From Sphingobacterium sp. xlx-96 (GTDB lineage: Bacteria > Bacteroidota > Bacteroidia > Sphingobacteriales > Sphingobacteriaceae), in contig NZ_WFKM01000008.1 in assembly GCF_011007365.1 (NCBI RefSeq), positions 1 to 64,000 of the forward strand: 64,000 nucleotides of DNA. Direction: 5' to 3'. Below the pieces are notes generated by a model, which was given only the letters and a program-made list of their open reading frames with translations, was not told the origin of the DNA and did not search any database. Both the position numbers and the translations under genes were made by a program. The number at the start of each line of letters is the position of its first letter. Position 1 is the first letter of the stretch. Positions 53,119 through 62,269 of the stretch are shown here, one piece after another.

Positions 53119-53614
53119 GTTGGATAATCAGGTCATAATAGATCGGCTTCAGGCTGTTTTTAACGATAGTATTCGTGTGTTGGGAGAGCCTCATGGTTTA
53201 TTGACTATAGAGACAGGTGTAACGCGTGTTTTAGAACTGTTGGCATTTGCTAAGAATGATGAAATACTTCGACTGAATTATTTGACAGACATTACTGCTG
53301 TTCATTATCCAGATCAAGAAAAGCAGTATGCTGTCGTATATCATCTTCATAACCTTTTCCAAAATGTACGCATCCGTATCAAAGTTTTTGTAGGTGGCGA
53401 ACAACCGACAGTACCTTCTGCTACTCCTGTATGGAAAGGTGCAAACTGGATGGAGAGGGAGACTTATGATTTTTTTGGAATCCACTTTGAGGGACACCCG
53501 GATTTGAGAAGGATTTTAAATATGGATGATCTCGGAGTCTTTCCGATGCGGAAAGAGTATCCATTGGAGGATCCCAACCGAATAGATAAGAAAGATTTTT
53601 ATTTTGGCCGTTAA
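53111..53614 (+). CDS. nuoC: NADH-quinone oxidoreductase subunit C
   Basis: The 30-kDa-type peripheral subunit of complex I, 167 residues. Family signs are the [16 protein letters not shown] strand, [27 protein letters not shown] and the [12 protein letters not shown] ending. NuoC is separate from NuoD here, unlike the E. coli fusion. It starts inside the last codons of nuoB. Confidence 0.97.
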   Translation: MDKLDNQVIIDRLQAVFNDSIRVLGEPHGLLTIETGVTRVLELLAFAKNDEILRLNYLTDITAVHYPDQEKQYAVVYHLHNLFQNVRIRIKVFVGGEQPTVPSATPVWKGANWMERETYDFFGIHFEGHPDLRRILNMDDLGVFPMRKEYPLEDPNRIDKKDFYFGR

Positions 53615-53632
53615 CTTCAAGTGTAGATTAAG

Positions 53633-54868
53633 ATGAGTAACCGAATAACCAAGATAACCCCAAATAACCCTGTTTTTTTTGATAACGATCCACAGGATGA
53701 GTTGATAACGCTCAATCTTGGGCCGACACATCCTGCGACGCATGGTGTATTTCAGAACGTATTGCAGATTGATGGCGAGCGGATTGTAAGCGGAGTCTCT
53801 ACGATCGGCTATATACATCGTGCTTTTGAGAAAATAGCCGAACATAGACCCTTTTATCAAATTACTCCATTGACGGACCGTTTGAATTATTGTTCTTCCC
53901 CGATCAATAATATGGGCTGGCACATGACGGTAGAGAAGCTTCTAAATATTGAAATCCCTAAGCGTGTACAGTATATGCGTGTTATCGTGATGGAACTTGC
54001 TCGTATCGCCGATCACATTATCTGTAATGGAATTTTGGGTGTGGATACAGGTGCATTCTCCGGATTTCTATATGTTATGCAGGAGCGGGAGTTTATCTAC
54101 GAAATATTTGAAGAAATCTGTGGTGCGCGGTTGACAACAAATATTGGACGTATAGGTGGATTCGAGAGGGATTTTAATGAAATCGCTTTCGAAAAGATAA
54201 GAACGTTTCTAAAACGATATCCACCTGTGTTAAGTGAGTTCGAAGAGCTTTTTGTTCGTAACCGAATTTTTATAGAACGTACTTCAGGTGTGGCAGCAGT
54301 TACACCGGAGCAAGCCCTTGATTACAGTTGGTCTGGGCCCATTTTACGGGCTACAGGTGTAGACTACGATGTGCGGGTTACGGCTCCTTACTGTTCTTAC
54401 GAGGAGTTTGATTTCGACGTTCCTGTCGGCACAACTGGGGATGTGTATGACCGATTCATGGTGCGGAATGCGGAGATGTGGCAGTCTATGCGTATCATCG
54501 AGCAAGCTTTGGAAAAAATTGAAAGGGAACCTAAAGGTGTATTTCATGCGGATGTTCCGGAGTTTTATCTGCCACCGAAAGAGCAGGTCTATAATAATAT
54601 GGAGGCGCTCATTTACCACTTCAAAATAGTCATGGGTGAATGGGACACACCAAAATCTGAGGTATACCATGCTGTTGAAGGTGCAAATGGTGAGTTAGGC
54701 TTTTATTTGATACATGATGGAGGACGTACCCCCTATCGACTACACTTCAGAAGACCTTCTTTTATCAATTATCAGATGTTTGCGCCCATGAGTAGTGGAA
54801 TGCTTATATCGGATGCGATTATCAATATGAGTAGTTTAAATGTAATAGCAGGAGAATTAGATGCTTAG
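53633..54868 (+). CDS. nuoD: NADH-quinone oxidoreductase subunit D
   Basis: The 49-kDa-type peripheral subunit forming part of the quinone pocket. The 411-residue protein has NLGPTHPATHGV at the start, with the quinone-site His, then IGYIHRAFEK, RVIVMELARIADHI, GARLTTNIGRIGG and the C-terminal RPSFINYQMFAPM. It follows nuoC by 18 bases and overlaps nuoE by eight. Confidence 0.98.
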   Translation: MSNRITKITPNNPVFFDNDPQDELITLNLGPTHPATHGVFQNVLQIDGERIVSGVSTIGYIHRAFEKIAEHRPFYQITPLTDRLNYCSSPINNMGWHMTVEKLLNIEIPKRVQYMRVIVMELARIADHIICNGILGVDTGAFSGFLYVMQEREFIYEIFEEICGARLTTNIGRIGGFERDFNEIAFEKIRTFLKRYPPVLSEFEELFVRNRIFIERTSGVAAVTPEQALDYSWSGPILRATGVDYDVRVTAPYCSYEEFDFDVPVGTTGDVYDRFMVRNAEMWQSMRIIEQALEKIEREPKGVFHADVPEFYLPPKEQVYNNMEALIYHFKIVMGEWDTPKSEVYHAVEGANGELGFYLIHDGGRTPYRLHFRRPSFINYQMFAPMSSGMLISDAIINMSSLNVIAGELDA

Positions 54869-55388
54869 TGTACAAGAGAACCAACCGATAGAATTTTCAG
54901 CTGCCCTTCTGGCACAATTTGGAGAGATTGTATCTCGATATCCGAAGGGACAGCAAAAGTCAGCCTTGCTGCCTATATTACACCTCGTACAAGCAGAATA
55001 TGGCTGGTTAAGTACGGAAAGCATGGATAAAGTGGCTGGTTATCTTCATATAAAGCCAATTGAAGTGTATGAAGTAGCTACTTTTTATACCATGTTTTTT
55101 TTAAAACCTCCCGGGAAGTATATGTTGGAGGTATGTCGTACTGGACCATGCTGCTTGGTTGGCGCAGAAAAAATCATGAAGCACATAGAAAATCGCTTAG
55201 GCGTAGAAGAAGGGGAGGTTACTGCAGATGGATTGTTCTCCTGGCGCGGAGTAGAATGTATGGCTGCTTGCGGTTACGGGCCGGTATTGCAGATTGGACC
55301 GGAATATACTTTTTATGAGAATCTGACCGAAGAAAGTGTGGATCAACTGATTGACACTTTGCTGGATAAAGCAAAACAGCAAGCTTAA
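54861..55388 (+). CDS. nuoE: NADH-quinone oxidoreductase subunit E
   Basis: The 24-kDa-type subunit with [2Fe-2S] cluster N1a in the NADH module. The 175-residue protein has a helical N-terminus with RYPKGQQKSALLPILHL, and the thioredoxin-like domain with two Cys pairs: CRTGPC (x4 spacing) and CMAAC (x3). EVYEVATFYTMF precedes them. The cluster ligands are complete. Confidence 0.97.
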   Translation: MLSVQENQPIEFSAALLAQFGEIVSRYPKGQQKSALLPILHLVQAEYGWLSTESMDKVAGYLHIKPIEVYEVATFYTMFFLKPPGKYMLEVCRTGPCCLVGAEKIMKHIENRLGVEEGEVTADGLFSWRGVECMAACGYGPVLQIGPEYTFYENLTEESVDQLIDTLLDKAKQQA

Positions 55389-55393
55389 TACCT

Positions 55394-56749
55394 ATGGGAC
55401 GTAAATTATTATTAGAGCATATTAATGAGCCAGGTATTCAGACCTTTGATGTATATCGTCAAAAGGGAGGTTACCGAGCGGTAGAAAAGGCATTGAAGAG
55501 CATGTCTTCCGATGATGTCGTTGAGGAGGTGAAGAAATCTGGACTGCGTGGTCGGGGTGGAGCTGGATTTCCCACAGGGATGAAATGGAGCTTCTTGGCT
55601 AAACCGGAGGGAGTACCCCGTTATTTGGTCTGTAATGGTGACGAATCGGAACCGGGAACTTTTAAGGACCGTTACCTGATGACGCATATCCCGCACGCAT
55701 TGATCGAAGGTATGATTGTGTCCAGTTATGCTTTGGGCGCGAATACTTCGTATATCTATGTACGTGGTGAGATGATGCCGCAAATAAGGATTCTGGAGCG
55801 AGCTATTGCAGAAGCAAAAGCGGCTGGTTTTTTAGGGAAGAACATTTTAGACTCAGGCTTTGATTTAGAAATTTATGTACAGCCTGGAGGCGGAGCATAT
55901 ATCTGCGGAGAAGAGACCGCTTTGTTGGAATCACTGGAAGGTAAGCGTGGTAATCCACGTATTAAACCTCCTTTCCCAGCTGTTGCGGGTTTGTATGGAT
56001 GTCCAACAGTTGTTAACAATGTCGAATCTATTGCCTCTGTAGTGCCTATCATCAATGATGGAGGTGAAGCGTATGCAAAGATTGGAATCGAGCGCAGTAC
56101 CGGTACGAAGCTTATCTCCGCGGGAGGAAATGTAAATAACCCTGGCGTGTACGAGATTGAATTAGGAGTACCTGTCGAAGAGTTTATCTATTCGGATGAA
56201 TATTGCGGAGGCATAGCCAATGGCAAGCGGTTAAAGGCTTTGGTTGCAGGAGGTTCTTCTGTTCCGATCCTGCCCGCCAATCTGGTCTGTAAGACTATCA
56301 ATGGTGATGCACGCTTGATGACCTATGAATCGCTTGCTGATGGCGGGTTTCAAACAGGAACTATGATGGGCTCAGGTGGGTTTATTGTATTTGATGAAGA
56401 TCAATGTATTGTTCGTAATACATGGAATTTTACCCGTTTTTACCATCACGAGAGTTGCGGACAGTGTTCGCCTTGTCGTGAGGGGACAGGATGGATGGAG
56501 AAAGTGTTGCACAAAATAGAGCATGGACGTGGTACGATAGATGATATTGATCTATTATGGGATATTCAGCGTAAGATAGAAGGGAATACAATTTGTCCTT
56601 TGGGCGATGCTGCGGCTTGGCCCGTTGCTGCGGCAATTAGACATTTTAGGGATGAATTTGAATGGCATGTCCTGCATCCGGAGGAATCACAATCTAGGAA
56701 TTATGGACTAGCACATTATGCTGATCCTGTAAAACCCGTAGCACAGTAA
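55394..56749 (+). CDS. nuoF: NADH-quinone oxidoreductase subunit F
   Basis: The 51-kDa-type subunit that binds NADH and FMN and holds cluster N3. The 451-residue protein has GLRGRGGAGFPTG (FMN/NADH), VCNGDESEPGT, GGGAYICGEETALLESLEG, and the cluster ligands SCGQCSPCREGT and CPLGDA. It lies five bases after nuoE. Confidence 0.98.
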   Translation: MGRKLLLEHINEPGIQTFDVYRQKGGYRAVEKALKSMSSDDVVEEVKKSGLRGRGGAGFPTGMKWSFLAKPEGVPRYLVCNGDESEPGTFKDRYLMTHIPHALIEGMIVSSYALGANTSYIYVRGEMMPQIRILERAIAEAKAAGFLGKNILDSGFDLEIYVQPGGGAYICGEETALLESLEGKRGNPRIKPPFPAVAGLYGCPTVVNNVESIASVVPIINDGGEAYAKIGIERSTGTKLISAGGNVNNPGVYEIELGVPVEEFIYSDEYCGGIANGKRLKALVAGGSSVPILPANLVCKTINGDARLMTYESLADGGFQTGTMMGSGGFIVFDEDQCIVRNTWNFTRFYHHESCGQCSPCREGTGWMEKVLHKIEHGRGTIDDIDLLWDIQRKIEGNTICPLGDAAAWPVAAAIRHFRDEFEWHVLHPEESQSRNYGLAHYADPVKPVAQ

Positions 56750-56781
56750 AAGCCGTAAATATATAGTAGAAAGCAGAAACG

Positions 56782-57798
56782 ATGGCTGAAGAAGTTGTAA
56801 AATTTAAAGTAACGATCGATGGTATACCGGTAGAGGTAACACCGGGTACTACTATTCTCCATGCAGCACGTCAGATCGGAGGGGATATTGTCCCGCCCGC
56901 GATGTGCTATTATTCCAAGTTGGAGGGTACGGGAGGTAAATGCCGCACCTGTCTGGTTAAAGTTTCGAAGGGATCGGAGAAAGACCCTCGCCCTATGCCT
57001 AAGTTGGTTGCGTCTTGTCGTACGACAGTTATGGATGGTATGGAGGTTCAAAATATTACATCACCGGATGTGGTTGAAGCCCGAAAAGGAGTCGTGGAGA
57101 TGCTGTTGATCAATCATCCCTTAGACTGCCCTGTATGTGATCAAGCTGGGGAGTGTAAGTTACAGGATTTAGGTTACGAGCATGGCGATGAAGGAACGCG
57201 TTACGAATTTGAGCGCCGTACATTTGAACGTATTGATATTGGAGATAAAATCCAATTGCATATGAATCGTTGTATCCTTTGTTATCGTTGTGTATATGTC
57301 GCGAATCAACTTACCGAAGAACGGGAACATGGTGTGTTGAATCGAGGAGATCATTCGGAGATTTCTACCTTTATACATAAGGCGCTCGATCACGACTTTG
57401 TGGGCAATGTTATTGATGTGTGCCCTGTGGGGGCTTTGACTGATAAAACGTTCCGATTTAAAAACAGGGTATGGTTTACGAAACCTGTTGATGCACATCG
57501 GGACTGTCCGAACTGTGCCGGGCATGTGACTCTTTGGTATAAAGGGGATGAGGTATTACGGGTTACCGGTAGAAAGGACGAGTATGGTGAAGTAACGGAT
57601 TTTATCTGTAACACTTGCCGTTTTGACACAAAACGTACAGCAGATTGGATATTGGAAGAACCTACTCCTGTGGATCATGAATCGGTTATCGGTGCTAATC
57701 ATTACCCGGAGTTTAATCCTCCAGTTGTGATCCCGGAGGATAAAAAATTACAACTGGCAAATGAAGAGCAGTTGGCTAGAACAGAACGTTTAAAGTAG
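56782..57798 (+). CDS. nuoG: NADH-quinone oxidoreductase subunit G, short form
   Basis: The 75-kDa-type subunit, but only 338 residues against about 780-900 in E. coli-type NuoG. The N-terminal [2Fe-2S] N1b ligands (Cys42, 54, 57, 79), the His112/Cys116/Cys119/Cys125 set of N5 and the Cys164/167/170/214 set of N4 are intact. Next comes the start of the molybdopterin-enzyme-like domain. It has Cys242 and Cys245 but a Val where the third N7 ligand is expected, then Cys276 and an extra Cys279. The rest of the large domain is missing. This looks like the normal Bacteroidota form rather than a broken gene: frame is clean and the spacing to nuoH is only eight bases. Confidence 0.93.
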   Translation: MAEEVVKFKVTIDGIPVEVTPGTTILHAARQIGGDIVPPAMCYYSKLEGTGGKCRTCLVKVSKGSEKDPRPMPKLVASCRTTVMDGMEVQNITSPDVVEARKGVVEMLLINHPLDCPVCDQAGECKLQDLGYEHGDEGTRYEFERRTFERIDIGDKIQLHMNRCILCYRCVYVANQLTEEREHGVLNRGDHSEISTFIHKALDHDFVGNVIDVCPVGALTDKTFRFKNRVWFTKPVDAHRDCPNCAGHVTLWYKGDEVLRVTGRKDEYGEVTDFICNTCRFDTKRTADWILEEPTPVDHESVIGANHYPEFNPPVVIPEDKKLQLANEEQLARTERLK

Positions 57799-57806
57799 AT
57801 TGAGCG

Positions 57807-58847
57807 ATGGAAGCAGGTTTTATTTTAGAAAAATTGATTTTAGTAGTCATTGTGTTTACTGTCACTTTAGTAATAGCGATGTATTCTACGCTTGCAGAGC
57901 GCAAAATCGCCGGTTTCATGCAGGATCGCCACGGTCCGAATAGAGCAGGGATCTTTGGTCTTTTGCAGCCCCTTTGTGACGGAGGTAAGTTCTTTTTTAA
58001 AGAAGAAATTATTCCTTCAGGAGCGCATAAGCCACTCTTTATTCTTGGGCCTGTGATCGCTATTATTACGGCATGTATTAGTTCAGCAGTAATTCCTTGG
58101 GGGCAGGAATTAACGATTAATGAAAAAGTGATCTCTTTGCAGGTCGCTTCGGGAATAAATATTGGTGTGCTTTATATGTTTGGTGTTATCGCATTGGGCG
58201 TGTATGGTATTATGCTCGGAGGATGGGCGTCTAACAATAAGTTCTCTTTAATGGGGGCTATTCGTGCGGCTTCCCAAAGTATCAGTTATGAGATCGGTAT
58301 GGGGTTGTCCTTGATTGCTTTATTGATGGTGACCGGGACATTGCAATTGGAGGATATCGTAGCACAGCAGTCCGGGTTTGTCAATTGGAATATCTGGGTG
58401 CAGCCGTTAGGTTTTTTGATTTTCATCACTTGTGCTTTCGCGGAATGTAACCGTGTTCCTTTTGATTTGCCAGAATGTGAGACCGAACTTGTCGGTGGGT
58501 ATCATACTGAGTATTCTTCGATGAAGCTAGGGCTTTATATGTTCTCGGAGTACATTAATATGTTTGTATCATCAGCACTGATGGCGGCGTTGTACTTCGG
58601 TGGTTATAATTTTCCATTCATGTACGAGCTTGGTTTATCACAGAATTGGATAACAATTATAGGTGTACTGGTTTTCTTTTTAAAGATATTTGGTTTCATC
58701 TTTTTCTTTATGTGGATACGTTGGACATTGCCGCGTTTCCGCTACGACCAATTGATGAATTTGGGATGGAAGATATTGATTCCATTAGCCATTGCGAATA
58801 TCGTATTGACAGGTATAATCACAGTAATAAAGGATACTTATTTTTAA
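57807..58847 (+). CDS. nuoH: NADH-quinone oxidoreductase subunit H
   Basis: The ND1-type membrane subunit that joins the two arms next to the quinone channel. The 346-residue protein has about eight helices and the family motifs ERKIAGFMQDRHGPNRAG, GAIRAASQSISYEIGMGL, FAECNRVPFDLPE-E-EL-GGYHTEYSSM and the W-RWTLPRFRYDQLM ending. A 106-base gap with AGGTTA-type repeats separates it from nuoI, the widest gap in the operon. Confidence 0.97.
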   Translation: MEAGFILEKLILVVIVFTVTLVIAMYSTLAERKIAGFMQDRHGPNRAGIFGLLQPLCDGGKFFFKEEIIPSGAHKPLFILGPVIAIITACISSAVIPWGQELTINEKVISLQVASGINIGVLYMFGVIALGVYGIMLGGWASNNKFSLMGAIRAASQSISYEIGMGLSLIALLMVTGTLQLEDIVAQQSGFVNWNIWVQPLGFLIFITCAFAECNRVPFDLPECETELVGGYHTEYSSMKLGLYMFSEYINMFVSSALMAALYFGGYNFPFMYELGLSQNWITIIGVLVFFLKIFGFIFFFMWIRWTLPRFRYDQLMNLGWKILIPLAIANIVLTGIITVIKDTYF

Positions 58848-58851
58848 TACA

Positions 58852-58940
58852 AGTTATGAGGTTATGGAGTTAAGAGGTTATGACGCTCACCGAAAAGAGG
58901 TTTTTAATCCTTATAACTTTTGTCACTTCGTCACTTTTGT
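58852..58940. repeat. AGGTTA/GTTATG-rich repeat between nuoH and nuoI
   Basis: From 58852 to about 58883 short related units run in tandem (GTTATGAGGTTATGGAGTTA, then AGAGGTTATG). A second half (58913-58940) has ATAACTTTTGTCACTTCGTC and ACTTTTGTAAC, partly complementary to the first, so a weak stem is possible. The motifs resemble the 26-bp repeat at 45111-45162. Confidence 0.55.
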
Positions 58941-58953
58941 AACTTTAAAAACT

Positions 58954-59475
58954 ATGCAATCATTAAGCAATAGAAAGAAAGTAATTGAGCAGAAGCCAAT
59001 GAATATATGGGAACGGATGTACCTGCCGGCTATTGCCAAAGGACTGTCTATTACCATAAAACATTTTTTCAGGAAGATCCCAACAATTAAGTATCCTGAG
59101 GAGATACGCCCTTATTCAAAGAATTTTAGGGGGCAACACTCTCTGAAGCGGGATGAGCAGGGGCGTGAGCGCTGTACTGCTTGTGGGCTATGTGCCTTGT
59201 CGTGTCCTGCTGAAGCGATCACGATGATCGCGGCAGAGCGCCAAAAGGGGGAAGAACACCTTTATCGAGAAGAGAAGTATGCCGCGGTTTATGAAATAAA
59301 TATGTTGCGTTGTATTTTTTGTGGACTTTGCGAAGAGGCTTGCCCTAAGGAAGCAATATACCTCGATGGACCGCATGTTACTGCGGATTATTTACGTGGA
59401 GATTTTATATATGGCAAAGATAAATTGGTGGAGCCAAAATTTGATATTACGAAACTAAACAGAGAAAACGCCTAA
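58954..59475 (+). CDS. nuoI: NADH-quinone oxidoreductase subunit I
   Basis: The TYKY-type subunit carrying two [4Fe-4S] clusters (N6a, N6b) that lead to N2. The 173-residue protein has an amphipathic N-terminal helix (YLPAIAKGLSITIKHFFRK) and two ferredoxin motifs, CTACGLCALSCPAEAI and CIFCGLCEEACPKEAI, with all eight cysteines. The ATG at 58954 is chosen; the open frame extends upstream to 58864 but only through the AGGTTA-type repeat, giving 30 non-conserved residues. Confidence 0.96.
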   Translation: MQSLSNRKKVIEQKPMNIWERMYLPAIAKGLSITIKHFFRKIPTIKYPEEIRPYSKNFRGQHSLKRDEQGRERCTACGLCALSCPAEAITMIAAERQKGEEHLYREEKYAAVYEINMLRCIFCGLCEEACPKEAIYLDGPHVTADYLRGDFIYGKDKLVEPKFDITKLNRENA

Positions 59476-59479
59476 GCAG

Positions 59480-59977
59480 ATGACTATATTCTATTTTGTT
59501 GCCTTTTTGTCTATTTTCTTTGCGCTGATGACCATCTTCACAAAGAACCCTGTGCATAGTGTACTTTACTTGGTTATTACCTTTTTCACCTTTACGGTGC
59601 ACTACATTTTACTGAACGCACAATTTCTGGCCGTTGTCAATTTCATCGTTTATATGGGAGCGATTATGGTCTTGTTTTTATTTGTCTTGATGCTGCTCAA
59701 CCTTAATAAAGATACCGAACCAATAAAATCCAACTTGGTCAAAATTATGGGAGCGGTAGCTGGGATGTGCATGCTGGCTACGTTCTTGGGCGCTTTTAAG
59801 GTGATCGAGAGCAACAATGAGTTTGTGACAGGCAATACCGATGTAGGACTTGTGAAAAACTTGGGTAAGGTTTTGTTTGACGAATTCTTGTTACCGTTTG
59901 AGTTATCTTCTATATTGTTGTTGACAGCGATGGTTGGAGCGATATTATTGGCTAAAAAAGAAACGAAAGAAGCATAA
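59480..59977 (+). CDS. nuoJ: NADH-quinone oxidoreductase subunit J
   Basis: The ND6-type membrane subunit, 165 residues with five predicted helices. Typical segments are KNPVHSVLYLVITFFT, FLAVVNFIVYMGAIMVLFLFVLMLLNL and the late SILLLTAMVGAILLAKKE. It starts four bases after nuoI and its last base is shared with the nuoK start (A of TAATG). Confidence 0.96.
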   Translation: MTIFYFVAFLSIFFALMTIFTKNPVHSVLYLVITFFTFTVHYILLNAQFLAVVNFIVYMGAIMVLFLFVLMLLNLNKDTEPIKSNLVKIMGAVAGMCMLATFLGAFKVIESNNEFVTGNTDVGLVKNLGKVLFDEFLLPFELSSILLLTAMVGAILLAKKETKEA

Positions 59978-60306
59978 TGGATAATCTTATTCAAAATATA
60001 CAAGGGATACCATTGAATCATTATTTGATTTTTTGCAGTATCATTTTTGCAATCGGCGTCATTGGTGTATTGATCCGTCGTAATGTGATTATCATTATGA
60101 TGTCGATAGAGCTTATGCTCAACTCGGTCAACTTGCTGTTGGCGGCCTTCTCTGCCTATCGTGGAGATGCCAGTGGGCAGGTGTTTGTGTTCTTTATCAT
60201 GGCATTAGCAGCGGCTGAGGTTGCAGTCGGTTTAGCTATTGTAATCATGGTTTATAGAAATACAAAGTCGGTAGACATTGAATCGTTAAGTAAATTACGT
60301 TGGTAA
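59977..60306 (+). CDS. nuoK: NADH-quinone oxidoreductase subunit K
   Basis: The ND4L-type membrane subunit, 109 residues with three helices. The conserved buried glutamates lie in IMMSIELMLNSVNL (Glu about 47) and ALAAAEVAVGLAIV (Glu about 81), required for proton pathway coupling. Its start overlaps nuoJ by one base. Confidence 0.97.
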   Translation: MDNLIQNIQGIPLNHYLIFCSIIFAIGVIGVLIRRNVIIIMMSIELMLNSVNLLLAAFSAYRGDASGQVFVFFIMALAAAEVAVGLAIVIMVYRNTKSVDIESLSKLRW

Positions 60307-60327
60307 AAATTAAGTAGAACTAGCTAT

Positions 60328-62247
60328 ATGATCGAACTAATTTGGTTGATACCTTTACTACCCCTGATTGGATTTGTAGTCAATGGAATAGGACGAAATA
60401 TTCTTCCTAAAAGCGTCATCGGTACTCTCGGTAGTGCTGTGGTACTGGTATCTTTTGTGTTGAGCTGTCTTGTATTTGGCGAGGTGTTAGCTGCTCGGAA
60501 TGCCGGGCAAGAATCTGCGTTTGCATACCATTTATTCGACTGGATTCGGGTAGGTAATTTGGATATCAGTTTCTCTTTCTTGGTAGATCCTTTGAGCGCG
60601 TTGATGTTGCTTATTATTACGGGAATAGGATTTTTAATTCATTTGTACTCGATCGGATATATGAATCACGATGCAGGTTATGGTAAATTTTTTGCTTACC
60701 TGAATCTGTTTATCTTTTTTATGCTGTTGTTAGTGTTAGGATCTAACTACTTGATTATGTTTATCGGATGGGAGGGGGTAGGCCTCTGCTCGTATTTATT
60801 AATCGGGTTCTGGTACAAAAACTCCTCTTATGCTTCTGCAGCAAAAAAAGCCTTTGTGATGAACAGAATAGGAGATCTTGGTTTTCTAATCGCTGTTTTT
60901 GCTATTATTGCGACATTTGGATCATTGGAATTTGATGTTGTATTTCAACAAGCGTCTAGTTTTCCTATAGGTGACGCCACTCTTCTGTTGATTACGTTAT
61001 TGTTATTTATAGCAGCTACAGGCAAGTCCGCGCAGATTCCCCTATTTACCTGGTTGCCCGATGCGATGGCAGGACCGACTCCGGTTTCGGCATTGATACA
61101 TGCGGCCACAATGGTTACAGCGGGGATTTATATGATCGTTCGCTCGAATATCTTGTTTACCTTGTCGCCGGTCACGATGCAGATTATCGCAGCCATAGGT
61201 GTATGTACGGCATTGGTAGCTGCTTTTATAGCCATCACGCAGAATGATATTAAGAAGGTCTTGGCTTATTCCACGGTTTCACAATTGGGGTATATGTTTT
61301 TGGGACTTGGGGTTGGCGCTTTTACGGGAGCTTTTTTCCACGTCCTCACACATGCTTTTTTTAAGGCGCTACTTTTTTTGGGAGCAGGATCGGTCATTCA
61401 TGCGATGAGTGATGAACAGGATATGCGCCGTATGGGGGGACTCAAGAAGAGTCTACCTGTTACTTATTTGACGATGTTGATAGGAACGATTGCTATTTCT
61501 GGAATACCTCCTTTTTCGGGATTTTTCTCTAAAGATGAGATTTTGACGCATGCTTTTCTTTCTAGTCCGCTGCTGTGGGGATTTGGTTTTTTAGGCGCCT
61601 TGTTTACTGCTTTTTACATGTTCAGGTTGCTGTATTTAACGTTTTTCGGCGAATTTAGAGGAACTGAAAATCAAAAAAGTCATTTGCATGAATCTCCTGT
61701 TACGATGTTGTTTCCTTTAGTGATACTTGCCCTATTGGCTGCGGTGGGAGGGCTATTAAATGTCCCCGGAGCATTGGGGGGGAGTAATTGGTTGGCAAAT
61801 TTCCTAGATCCGATATTTGCTTATAGCAATAGCCGGGTAGAGCCAGTTCATATCGATCATAATACAGAATATATTTTGATGGGAGCATCCGCTGTGGCGT
61901 CGTTGATCATGGCTGTTATCGCGTACTCAACTTATGTGAAGAAGCGGAATATTCCTGGTGCTGATGGTCAAGAACAGGGATTGTTGTATAAGCTTTCCTA
62001 TAATAAACTTTATGTGGACGAGCTGTACGATCTTATAGTCGTCCGTCCATTAAACGCGCTCTCTAAATTTTTGTACAACGTGATCGACAGAGCGGGAATA
62101 GATGGTTTTGTGAATGGCGTAGGTTCCTTTTTTATGTCTTCGGGACGCGGAATCCGCCAGCTGCAGACCGGACATGTTGGTTTTTATATCTTTATGATGG
62201 TCATTGGGGTTATTGCTATCCTTTTGTACGGTTTTTTGAATGTATAG
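60328..62247 (+). CDS. nuoL: NADH-quinone oxidoreductase subunit L
   Basis: The distal antiporter-like subunit, 639 residues with about 16 helices. It has FIGWEGVGLCSYLLIGFWY, FLIAVFAI, PLFTWLPDAMAGPTPVSALIHAATMVTAGIY, ITQNDIKKVLAYSTVSQLG and a C-terminal lateral helix region before the final membrane anchor (about 610-635). Key Lys and Glu residues of the proton channel are in place. Confidence 0.97.
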   Translation: MIELIWLIPLLPLIGFVVNGIGRNILPKSVIGTLGSAVVLVSFVLSCLVFGEVLAARNAGQESAFAYHLFDWIRVGNLDISFSFLVDPLSALMLLIITGIGFLIHLYSIGYMNHDAGYGKFFAYLNLFIFFMLLLVLGSNYLIMFIGWEGVGLCSYLLIGFWYKNSSYASAAKKAFVMNRIGDLGFLIAVFAIIATFGSLEFDVVFQQASSFPIGDATLLLITLLLFIAATGKSAQIPLFTWLPDAMAGPTPVSALIHAATMVTAGIYMIVRSNILFTLSPVTMQIIAAIGVCTALVAAFIAITQNDIKKVLAYSTVSQLGYMFLGLGVGAFTGAFFHVLTHAFFKALLFLGAGSVIHAMSDEQDMRRMGGLKKSLPVTYLTMLIGTIAISGIPPFSGFFSKDEILTHAFLSSPLLWGFGFLGALFTAFYMFRLLYLTFFGEFRGTENQKSHLHESPVTMLFPLVILALLAAVGGLLNVPGALGGSNWLANFLDPIFAYSNSRVEPVHIDHNTEYILMGASAVASLIMAVIAYSTYVKKRNIPGADGQEQGLLYKLSYNKLYVDELYDLIVVRPLNALSKFLYNVIDRAGIDGFVNGVGSFFMSSGRGIRQLQTGHVGFYIFMMVIGVIAILLYGFLNV

Positions 62248-62269
62248 CTATTTGTAATCGAAGTAATCC

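Noticed and set aside
56782-57798. NuoG as a truncated pseudogene
   Set aside because: The frame is clean, three cluster sets are complete, nuoH follows after eight bases, and short NuoG is, as I recall, normal in Bacteroidota.
58864-58953. 30-codon N-terminal extension of nuoI
   Set aside because: It translates the AGGTTA-type repeat and is not conserved in NuoI; the ATG at 58954 gives the usual length.
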